Shown: positions 54,530 through 64,000 of the stretch, piece after piece | Layout: every line of letters starts with the position of its first letter | Position numbering within the stretch: position 1 is the first letter of the stretch | Source: Mercenaria mercenaria | Lineage: Eukaryota > Mollusca > Bivalvia > Venerida > Veneridae | Assembly (NCBI RefSeq): GCF_021730395.1 | Contig: NC_069371.1 | Location: forward strand, 12,501,001-12,565,000 | Length of the DNA stretch: 64,000 nt | Direction of reading: 5' to 3' | Program-made: the position numbers and the translations under genes | The notes under the pieces: generated by a model | Databases searched by the model: none | Told to the model about the DNA's origin: nothing | What the model saw: the letters and a program-made list of their open reading frames with translations, nothing else

Positions 54530-54578
54530 AATGTATGACATAAAGTATGACGTCATAATGATGTGACGTCATATAAAG
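54530..54578. promoter_or_regulatory. Three perfect CRE sites beside a TATA-like motif
   Basis: TGACGTCA occurs at 54,530-54,537, 54,548-54,555 and 54,564-54,571. TATAAAG follows at 54,572. This octamer is the full palindromic binding site of CREB/ATF factors. No open frame follows, so a promoter role is speculative. Confidence 0.5.
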
Positions 54579-54798
54579 TTAAGCTCGTAACTTGTAACAC
54601 AGGGTCAACTCGCCTAATTTGATGATTCTTTTCATAATTAGTTTGCGAGCTGTTAGATTACTAAATTATAAATACTTCCCAAAATTCTGATAAAAAGAAA
54701 CAAATATCTATACGTTCCATTGGCTATGCAACTCTTTCTAACCATAGTGGGTAAATTGTAACAGCACATGACGTATTACGCTGAAAATGTAGTATTGT

Positions 54799-55030
54799 AA
54801 AATGCGAATTATTTGCGTTGTTAGAATCGAAATAATAAATATGTTCCAATAATTTTATCAATTAATAAAACATGGGCAGACGTTTGGATGCGAATAATTA
54901 AATCACTCGTGCTACGCACTCCTGATTTAATTATTAGATCTACGCATCCAAACTCCTGCCCATATTTTATTAACTGATAAAATATAGGAACAGATTTATT
55001 ATTTCTTAAACAAACTAAGAATCGCATTTT
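54799..55030. mobile_element. Long imperfect palindrome (foldback MITE, 232 bp)
   Basis: From 'aaaatgcga' at the left to 'tcgcatttt' at the right the two halves pair almost throughout. The best segments are 'aataataaat', 'attttatcaattaataaaa' with its partner, 'atgggcag' and 'gtttggatgcg'. The centre lies near 54,915. Confidence 0.75.
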
Positions 55031-56480
55031 GTTGTGACTAAATGGCTCCCGATTTTATTACTTAGGTTGTATGCAAAGTTTGTAGTCCGATTTTCATTAA
55101 ATGTTTGTCAGTTTTATTGTGCCACAGAGCTCTTTCTAACATGATTTGTTGCAAATGTGGTATATTCCTGTTTGAAAACAAGTACAAACATGTAGATCAA
55201 ATAATTCGAAATATGAGCTGTTTTGGTTGAATAAATTAATTACTATTATGCTTAGACTTAAAACTGTATTTTGGCCAAGAATTTTGCTTTTATGTACTTT
55301 ATTTTCATGAAAATGACATGATGCAGTCGTTTTGACATGTTAATGTAACTAAACGCATGTAAATCTTTCTAATCGGAAATAAAAAAAATCCTAGAACAAT
55401 TCGTTGACATTTTCCGATCATATACTATTCTTATACATATTTTAATTAATCATTAACCACTCTTTGGAAAAATCATTTTAAACCATTATGCTTGATACAT
55501 TTAAGTTAAATTTGGGAAACTGCGCCTATTTAACTTTTTCAATATTTCCCTATTTTTTGTAAATGTTAAGATTGTGTTTTACTAACAAGAAATTGCACAT
55601 TAGCGTTTTTTTCTGATAAGCCAATTCAGTCTGCTTTGTTGTAAACGAAATGCATCATATTCATTTTGAAGAATACAAGAACTAAACCTTCTTCTAAAAT
55701 TTGGCGTATTGCGAAGCAGATTCTGCCTAGTACTTGATATTACTAGATGAACTAACTTAATTGTATTCCGTATGAAAACCGCCAGAATCCTCATATTATC
55801 ATATGAAGATTTCGTCTTCGAAAGCTAAACATGACAGAAATCGGGAGCGAATCTTTTCTTGTAAGATGAGGCTTGCTATGTTTTGTATCTTCGATTCCGA
55901 CTTTTATATTGTTTTCATGAATAAAAACTTGACGAGTGTTTATAGGACACAGGTATACACTAACCACCTTCGCCTACTAAGCCTGCTGAATAGGCGGCCT
56001 GCTTCTAGGCGGGCCACATTGGTTGCATTTCTTGTGCTTAACGCTTTCAAAGATTTTGTTCTTACCCTTTCAGATTCGTTCAGAAATCAGCGCTAAAATA
56101 TTTGAATTTTCATTTTTAATTTTCATCCATTATTTGTTAAGCTTGTTATAGTAATTCGTCTTTCATCTCAGATGAATATAGTAACAAACTGGAAAAAGGC
56201 TAAAATGTTTTGCTAATTGTCAACAGGATGGCAACTGCCGTCTTGAAACCAGTTGAATGTAAAGACATTAAGTCAAGGTGAAAGCGAACAGGCTAAATGT
56301 CCAGATGCATTTATGATGATATTATCACTCCTGAGATTTCTTGCTAGATAAGGACTATCCTTCCGTGACAATAGTAACTCAAATTTAACACAAGTTGAGA
56401 GCGGAGGTTTTGTCATTATTTCAGGAGTGGCTTTATCAATTAGACAAATACGACTCTCCAGCAATACAAAATTAATTGCT
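55031..56480. other. No recognised gene
   Basis: AT-rich. A 97-codon frame (55,803-56,096) has a basic composition but no recognisable domain. Confidence 0.4.
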
Positions 56481-56489
56481 TAATATTAT

Positions 56490-57280
56490 GTCTGGCCAAA
56501 TCCTACATGAACATGCCGAGAGAATCCAGCAATAGGACTGCTTTTTAATAATGGCAGATGAAACGACTGATATGAGCAAAAGAGTAAACATTGTTGTTTA
56601 TTTAAGATTGCATAACTTTATACATGAAGATCCATCTAATACTCCATTTGATAAGACTATATCAGATGGACCAAACAAATGCAGGCGCTTTAGCATGAAC
56701 TGGTCGGAATTAATGTACATTTGTCAAACTGTCAAGGATAAATCTTTGATAGATTATATCTATAGCTGAAGCATTGTCTGATAATAAGACAGGAGTGCAG
56801 ACAAAATTAAAAACAAAGTTCCGAAGCCCTATTTGATCATGATAAAATAAACTTGCATCGGTTGTAGTAAGTCGTCAAATGTAAGAACGGCTGTTTGAGT
56901 ACGTGCCAAGAAATACTCAAACTTGTCAAAAACTCTCAAGAGAGAGAAATGCAATGGTAGAAATAATACGACAGATGACAGGTGAAGTTGACAGTCAAAA
57001 TATAAGAAAGTTATGTTCAATAAAATAGACAGTGAAAGCTAAACCGTGGCTAGTATATTACAGAACTATTCAAATCTAATGGAACTTTGGGAGCTGTCCC
57101 TAAGAGACACTGTCGTGGAAGCCAGGATCAAAGGATAACAAACCCACATGAAGAAGTCTTTTTCTTTCAGTTTGGCCTTATACTTGGTGAAAGGCTCCTC
57201 CGTAACGCCAATAATCTAACAATTCAAAGAAAATATATGACCGTGGCAGAGCTATGCAAACCACAAAATCCCTGTCGTCT
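56490..57280 (+). pseudogene. hAT-like transposase fragment (DUF4371 / TTF-type family)
   Basis: Signature pieces come in the right order. 'IMADETTDMSKRVNIVVYLR' corresponds to the catalytic-Asp 'MaDETTDisnkeQ' motif. 'NKTGVQTKLK', 'KLVKNSQERNAMVEII' and 'RKLC' with a decayed 'PTRWTVRAK' follow. Then come 'ASILQNYSNLMELWELSLRD' with 'TVVEARIKG', and 'FFFQFGLILGERLLRNANNL'. These belong to the ZMYM/'52 kDa repressor'-like hAT transposases. At least four frame changes or stops split it. The dimerisation end is missing and no terminal repeats were found. Confidence 0.8.
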
Positions 57281-58115
57281 CTGAGAAGTGACAACAATTT
57301 TAACTTAAAATGAGACAATATCTGAACTTCATGATGTGGATTACTTTGTCCGTGTAGAACGTGCCGACGGTATGCGCAATATGGCTTAATGACAGTGTCA
57401 GTGAAATTATGCAAAAGGTTACGTTTTTAAAACGCTATCAAGAATCTATGTAGTCTTTATGTATTAAAATCAAAGGGTCGTAACTCTGCGAAAATCCATT
57501 CAAACGTAAACCCAGCAGAGTATGTGCAACATGGCTTGTCATTGCTCAGTCCTATGTAGTTTCATTCAAATAAGTCGTCTTGACAAATTTTATACCAAAA
57601 ATTACCTTTAACGAACTGTATAAGTGAAAAGTACAAACGGTATAGTATGCAAAACTAGTTATTGTACATTTCACACCTCCGAAGTTTCATGTAAACATGG
57701 TAAGTACTTTTGGAGAACCAAATGAACGCATACACAACATTGACTCATAATTACAATAATAAATATTTATTGTCCGATACTTTTCCTGTATTTCCATTTA
57801 AACTTCTTGCAAACTTACAGAATTGAATATCGACAAAGATATGTGTGCTATTATTCCTAAAATAGCGATTAACAGACACAAATCCGACTTAAATTTTCAT
57901 ATCTGTCATCGCGATTTATCTCATAATTTGAAATCGATTTCTTTCGGAAAATGAAATGCAATTGAAAGTTAAATAAGTACTTAATGTATTATAAATAACA
58001 ATAGAACGTCTTACAACACCTGGTTTATTCATATTCTTTCATAATAATGCAGTACACATATTACAACAAATATAAAAATATCTTTTTTATTGGGAAAGTG
58101 CACAAGAGAAGCAAA
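57281..58115. other. No recognised gene; old dispersed repeat words
   Basis: Phrases such as 'aaaatcaaagggtcgtaact' resemble the bivalve repeat at 27.1-27.7 kb. No coding frame is credible. Confidence 0.4.
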
Positions 58116-59734
58116 CACATGTAGGGGAGACCGGGGCACCATGGGACATGTGCACCATGGGACATCAGAAGTAACTTTTTTCTTCTGGAAAATAAACTAA
58201 GCTATCTGAATTACTAAAATTCTTGCCTTTCTCGAGCTTTTTTTTATACAGAGTTTGAAGGTGGAAGGATTTAAAATAAAACTTCAGTTGAGTTTTATCA
58301 TTTTTTCACTATTCTGAGTAAAACAAAAACAACTTAATTCCAAATATTGTCCTGTAAAGTTCTGCAGTAAACTCTTTGAAACCATTTCTATATCACTATC
58401 TATAAAGCATACATTGACTGATAATTTCACAAAATGTTTAATCCCAGTGAAGTAGATGACCTTCATATTTTTTTGAAAATTTAAGGGTGGTGGGGTTTGG
58501 GCACGATGGGACACATGCAAGTGGGCACCATGGGACAGTGTTAAATACAGCTGGAAGAAACCAACAAGCTATTACATTGGTTAATAAATGCATACAAATG
58601 TAGAAAACTTGACCTATGAGTTTTCTTGAAATGTCAACCCGTGAAAAATATGGCTTCAGTGTTCATTATACAAAACAACAAGGAAACGGATGAGATGGAA
58701 TATGATGACATTGTAATGAAATTGCCTCAGCCAAGCAATAAAGCAGGCACTGCAAAAGCTGAAAAATAGCTGAGGTTTGACCTCAACCTAACTCACTATT
58801 TCTGAGTAAAGACATATTTTTATACTGTTGACATGCCATTGCTGGATAAATCACTTATCAGAAGTCAGTTTATACTTTAAGCTGAGAAGTTAATAAACAT
58901 AATTATATATAATGTTGTATTGTTTTATAACTAAGGCATAAGGCATAAATGTTGTTTCAAGTTAAAGGTAGGTATGCCATTGTAAGTAAATGACATGGTC
59001 AGCCCGGTGTCAGTATAATGTGACTGGGTGGGGTATCATGCCACGTGTCTACGGCGTGATATTCCAGTGAGGCAGCTATATAAAGTTGGGCATTGTGCTC
59101 ACTGCTACAAGTAGACATCGTCGTTTATATGACTGAAAAATTGTTGAAAAAGACGTTAAACCCGAACACACGCGCACGCGCACGCGCGCACACACACACA
59201 CACACACTTGATCTGTCTGTGTCTTGATGATGATCTTTTAGAATTGTCATTGAAGTTCAAGATGAAGTAATCATCATAGATGTGTTTATATTTAAGTTGA
59301 GTGTCATTTTACACTTTTTGACCAGTTGATAAACAGATAAGGTTGTTTCAAGTTAAAGGTAGATCTGTCATTGTAATTAAAATGCCTTTTTCTTGATGTT
59401 GGATGTTTAAGCAAATGCTATCATTGCAGTTCAGATGAAATAGAGTTCATAGATTTCTTTATTTCTGTCACTGTCCCATGGTTGCCAGGATGTGTCCCGT
59501 GGTGCCCCGGTTTCGGGGTACAATGGGGTACAATGGGATATTTTAGTGCTAGTCTTCTATGATGCATATCTCAGAAACGATAGCACAAAACATGACCATT
59601 AACTACCCCTCATGTACATGAAGGATTGTACTTTAATATAGTATGAAATTACAGGAAGTCAATTCAAGATGTTTTAGAAAACAGAAAAAAATATAATTTT
59701 TGTTCCAAGGTGTCCGGGTCTCTCCTACATGTAC
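58115..59734. mobile_element. 1.6-kb nonautonomous DNA transposon with 24-bp inverted ends
   Basis: The left end 'acatgtaggggagaccgggg' plus 'cacc' matches the complement of the right end ('ggtgtccgggtctctcctac' plus 'atgt') at 21 of 24 positions. 'TA' borders the shorter core GGGGAGACC on both sides, which would fit a TA target. The motif 'gcaccatgggac' or variants is repeated inside both ends, near 58,137, 58,150, 58,501, 58,522, and inverted near 59,470 and 59,495, like subterminal transposase sites. No transposase is encoded. A SINE-like unit interrupts it. Confidence 0.7.
58990..59208 (+). mobile_element. SINE-like unit with (CA)n tail inserted in the 1.6-kb transposon
   Basis: Contains 'cagtataatgtgactgggtg', 'gtgatattccagtgaggcag' and a 3' signature 'aaaagacgttaaacccgaac', followed by a CG/CA then pure CA repeat (59,160-59,207). 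This 3' end is typical of dispersed mollusc SINEs. A 45-bp phrase ('gttgtttcaagttaaaggta') lies on its left at 58,946 and again on the right at 59,343, so the host element itself has an internal duplication there. Confidence 0.65.
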
Positions 59735-59739
59735 ATGTA

Positions 59740-60735
59740 TATCATTTAGTCATCTAAATATTGAAATGTTGACATAAAGTTGATACAAAAATTTCATTTC
59801 ATGTTTATATGTGAAAATACAAAATATCACGATACAATCAATGCCAAAAAATATAAGCTTATGAATACTTAATTAATTGATTATAACATATATTTTATCA
59901 ATAAGCATTCTTCGAATATATGGTAGGAATCTAACTTTGCAGAAAAACGTGCTTCTTATCTGGAACAACAGGATAGCCTTGTTCTAACTAATATCCACGG
60001 ATATTCTCATATCGTCACTCTAGCACAAAAAGTGAGTTAGTACTTTTTAATGTCAAGGTCAATAGCCACTATTTTGCACTGAGGGCGACAGTATATACAA
60101 AGAAGTAAAAACATTATTATAGTCTAGGTTGATACACACGGCAGAAACGTTTAGATCCTTCTGTATTTTTTGTCTAAGTAAAGGGCCATAACTCTGAGTA
60201 AAGTCTCAAATAAACCCAGGTACACAACTTCACATTCTGAACAATGTTTCTGTACTGTTTCACGACTCTAGATCAAACACAATTTAGAGGCATAGCAGGT
60301 TTCCTGGCTGTTCAAAACAAGTAACATCACTGCTACACAGGCGATCCAGTTCTGTGAGGGGTAGCACCTATCTTCAACATATGTACAAGTTACTGAATTT
60401 GAAATAGTTTTGATTTTGGAAAACCATAGTTATACACAGATGTTTACATAAACATATATTAAAATACATTGGCCAAAATATGTATACATGTAGTTTGGAT
60501 TCCAGAAAAAAGTATGAGGGAATGTTATTTGCATATTACGTATTGAATGTAATACACAAGCAGTCGGGTTTTCCGAATTAGGTGATAACGAATTAAAGTT
60601 CTAATCAATGCGTACAATAAATAACCCCCAAATTGATAAGCACTATTGAAGAAAAAAAAGAAGAAAGAAAAGAAATGGACATGTAGAAAATGAAATTATA
60701 GAAATAACTGGGTGTAAAAAAATAAAAGTAAAACA
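59740..60735. other. No recognised gene
   Basis: AT-rich sequence without visible structure. Confidence 0.35.
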
Positions 60736-60739
60736 CCAT

Positions 60740-61115
60740 TTTTAAGGTTTATATCCCCGTGACCTTGACCTTTGACCCCGTTATCAATAGGGAACATTTA
60801 CACATCAAGGCAAACATACGTATGTCGAGGTCCTAGGAGAAATACTTGTCCAGATATTGAGCGGAAACTATTTTTAATGTTCAGGTCCCTCTGACCTTGA
60901 CCTTTAACCCAGTAATCCCGAAATCACTAGAGGACATGTACACATCAAGACCAACATATCTATGAGGTTTCAAGGTCCTAGGTGAAATTTTTGTCCAGAT
61001 ATTGAGTGAACAAAAAGGTTAACATGAGACTCATTATCCCATCCATCCGCCCGCCCATCCATCCGCCCGGACAGTCCTTAACTACATGCCGGACTTTTCT
61101 TCGAAAACCCGACCA
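60740..61115 (+). repeat. Short satellite relic, two units of about 132 bp, with 'ccatccgcc' end
   Basis: 'tgaccttgaccttt' occurs at 60,760 and 60,892, each followed by 'acacatcaag', 'caacata' and 'gtccagatattgag'. It ends in a 'catccatccgcccg' run. It is a relative of the 145-bp satellite family at 15.2-16.4 kb. Confidence 0.7.
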
Positions 61116-63129
61116 AAGAGAAATTTGGGATAGATTATGTATTTTTCGTCACATCAAGAGCGAGCGAACAAACAAATGAAATTAAGTTTTTAACAAAATC
61201 GTGGAAAGCAATTTGTAATTATTGAAATGGTAGCGATTTTTGTTAATTCTGATGTTAATTCTGTTTCACATTCTAGTAGCATTATCGATGCATACACAAT
61301 GTTTTAGAGTGAAACGTTGAGAACAATTACTAGTACGTCTGTCTAGGTTTTTAGCAACACAACAAAAAGTAGCCAGCAAACAAAAGTAATAAATTTGATC
61401 TTCCAACTGCCTAAAATGCATAACTGTCTGGTATAAAAATATTCCCAAAATATAGATATTGTCTAAGATTACTTGGTGGCTAGTCTCGGTGAAAGCGTAC
61501 GAGCATTTTAAATGAGTTTTGGTCCTTTATTTAAGTTTAAACCGATTCATTTAGATGAAGCATCATTCTTTCAAAAACCATAACAAAGTAGAAATATGCT
61601 TGTACTTTTTTCTTTAACGCTTATTTAACAAATGTTGAGTTGCGGACAGTTCCGTGTAAATCTTGGTTTTAAAGTAACGAAAACGTTCTAAACCTTGGTA
61701 TATCTATATTAGGCAACTGCCAGTGTATGGAGACTGTCGACAAACACGAAACAAATTATGAATATATCGTCATACAGCTCAGTTCAAACAGCATTTGCTT
61801 GTCAGAATGGAAACCAAAATATACAATACTAGTATTACTATAAATAGCAGTATAAATTTACACAGGCAAGGGTAAGATTGTAAATCTAATATATGATACA
61901 TATTGTTTGAAATCGCACGACATGGCTCATATATATATCATGTATACATTCATGTATATTTAAAACATACATGTAGATATAGAAGGAGATTGAAATATCT
62001 TTTACAATTGAGCACCAGATGCAATATTTCACGAGTTGCACAGCCACGTGTGAAAATATAAAATATGGTGTTCATCAGTAAAATGTATTTCCATTTTATA
62101 GTTTTATTCTTTATTATAGTCTCATCTGTGTATATACAATACATATACATAAAATAATTAGCATATTAAAACATAAGTACAGATATTCAATACATTAAAA
62201 TTGTTCAATACATAACAATTATAGACTTTTGTTAATGTATACTATACTACGTCCGTAATTCACATGTACATATAATTACATTGATAAAACCAAGATCAAC
62301 TAATAAAAGTACGACCTAAAATTACACTGAAGCACAATACAACTGTCCATAAGATAGCACACTCGACCTTTCTCTGACTCCCTGTTATTAAAAGGGGCTT
62401 ACCTTCCTCAAACATACAGTCAGAGCTGGAGATTGTCTATCCTGGTGTAGACTTTGACAGCAAATAACTATTTTATGTCTCACGTCAAAAGCCATTGATA
62501 ATAACACACTTTATTAAAACATTAACCAATACATTCCAACAAAACAAAATGGGCATACCTCTGTCAAAATTCAATCAAAAAGAAAACGGCATGTATATAT
62601 AAAACAAAAGATGTGTCTTTTGACTAAATTTTGACTAAATTAACCTATATTAAAATAGAAAAAAGTGGAAACTTCACAGGTCGCCCAACACGACAAAAAC
62701 GAAAATGTTGCAGGCTCGGTTTGATTGAGCCTGTTCATGGACGGTAGTGGAAATGCATGATACCGTCCACATCCTCTAGCCCCGGGTTGAGCAGAATTCA
62801 ACATTTACACATGCTAAAAGTACAAAAACCAATTTAGAGACATCCGCAGATGTATGTGTAAAGTTTCATATCGATGAAAAATAGTTTCTCTGTGATATAT
62901 AATTCACTGAAAAATCTGTACTAAAACATATGTCCGTTTCTACAACTCTTTCATAGTATCGTTTATGGTGACTCTAATGCTTCCTTTATACAGGACAGAT
63001 TTTAACTTCCTTTGAGTTAGTTTACAATATTATGAATATAAACGTATAAATTATCAAAATTTTAAGTACCACTAATAAAATTCGAAACAGCCATACTACA
63101 AATCGGGAAAATTCTAAATGCTAATAAGT
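61116..63129. other. No recognised gene; one repeat word
   Basis: AT-rich. 'tcctggtgtagactttgaca' near 62,441 links to the repeat at 541-846. 'ggtggctagtct' near 61,475 recalls the right end of MITE family B without a partner end. Confidence 0.4.
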
Positions 63130-63139
63130 AGGGATGGGA

Positions 63140-63205
63140 ACGAATACTGAAATCAATATTCGAATATTCGGTTTGCCATATTCGAATATATTCGAATATT
63201 CGGTT
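63140..63205. repeat. Palindromic 'attcgaatat' cluster
   Basis: The self-complementary word 'atattcgaatat' or parts of it recur four times within about 60 bases. The DNA could form cruciforms. No known element. Confidence 0.5.
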
Positions 63206-63494
63206 TGTTTTAATGGAAGCTTTAAATTCTTATTATGTGATTCGCATATACACAACGTATTTATTTGTTTAAAGCGTGGATCATCGTACGTAATAAGACC
63301 AAAAAATGTTTGTTTCGGGTAACCCGATCCTACCTAGCAAAACCCGCCGATCCTAGCGTTTTATTTCACGATTATGTCAGTATAATCATGAACAGATTTA
63401 ACTAATTCAGTGTTTTAGCTTCAAAATGATACAAAAAATCAAAACGATTATAATTTAGATCGTCGCAATTTTATCTAAAAATAGCAGGTCGTCC

Positions 63495-63575
63495 CATTTA
63501 AACACGTGACGCGCTGTTGTATTACCGCCGCCATTTTGAAAATTTTCAATCGTCGTGTTAAAAGCAAGTAAGGCA
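63495..63575 (+). promoter_or_regulatory. Possible promoter with YY1-like site and splice-donor-like sequence
   Basis: 'gccgccattttg' at about 63,528 matches the YY1 core (GCCATNTT) seen in many TATA-less promoters near the transcription start. The local GC content is higher than the flanks. 'AAGCAAGTAAGG' at about 63,563 would serve as a 5' splice site. No ORF is attached, so this is only a pointer. Confidence 0.25.
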
Positions 63576-64000
63576 GACTTAAACCTCCTTCAACATGAAC
63601 TTATGCATCAATCATATGTTATTTCTTGATTTTATTATAAAGTACTTCAAAATTTAATTCGAATACGGCCGATGGCGGATGAAAACTGATTCTGCGGATG
63701 GTCTGAAACGTCGTACAAAATATTGTGAAAAGATCGACAATATCTACAAGTTTGATATTGTATTCGAAAAAAAAAATTCTACAACTTGTTACATAAAACA
63801 CGCGCCAATAAAAATGAGCAAACGATAAAAAGATATCACATTTACGCCTAATACAAACTGTTAATCCGTAGCGATGACCCCAGGTAATTATGCATTGCAA
63901 TTTTCTTGTTAATTGGACATCTTTTGCATCTGACACATTGACGCCTGTTGCAAACTGTTAATCCGTAACGATGGCCCCTGCCAATTATGCACTGCTATTT

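Overview
The window looks like nuclear DNA from an animal, most likely a bivalve mollusc and perhaps a heterodont clam. It is AT-rich. Its one clear host gene has GT-AG introns. Its dispersed repeats are of types common in bivalves: SINE-like units, tandem-core elements resembling 'pearl', and satellites rich in 'tgaccttgacc'. The species is inferred, not proven.

Left half (1-39 kb): almost entirely mobile DNA. A LINE 3' end lies at 0.85-1.5 kb. A decayed Helitron of the Helentron type fills about 7.2-15.1 kb on the minus strand. It has a papain-like cysteine protease, Lys-rich 20-residue repeats, a Rep HUH/Y2 domain, a PIF1-like helicase and an AP-like endonuclease, with a perfect hairpin just past its 3' coding end. 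Around it are unrelated satellites with periods near 130, 145, 164 and 180 bp. Two more LINE fragments (19.9-20.9 and 24.0-24.9 kb), an 890-bp retroposon with a 16-bp target duplication, tRNA-derived SINEs and several MITE families follow. A broken intronless copy of the prolyl-tRNA synthetase half of EPRS lies at 28.5-30.7 kb between two copies of one MITE. At 36.8-38.7 kb an 850-bp unit built of palindromic MITE copies is duplicated in tandem.

Centre (39.4-47.2 kb, plus strand): a complete ceramide synthase coding region of ten exons. All junctions keep frame and together encode 401 residues. The protein has an N-terminal membrane segment, a partial homeodomain, the Lag1 catalytic region (HH and HDxxD) and an acidic Ser-rich tail like that of vertebrate CERS5/6. 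Its introns carry a minisatellite, a MITE and SINE-like repeats. A tRNA-derived SINE ends about 50 bp before the first coding exon.

Right part (47.2-64 kb): the gene's 3' flank, then repeats. These include a tRNA-Leu-like SINE, several foldback elements (one with a perfect 49-bp inverted repeat), a cluster of three perfect CRE sites next to a TATA-like motif, a decayed hAT-like transposase fragment of the DUF4371 type (56.5-57.3 kb), and a 1.6-kb element with 24-bp terminal inverted repeats. The last kilobase has YY1-like sites that could mark a promoter. No rRNA gene, functional tRNA gene or CRISPR array was seen.
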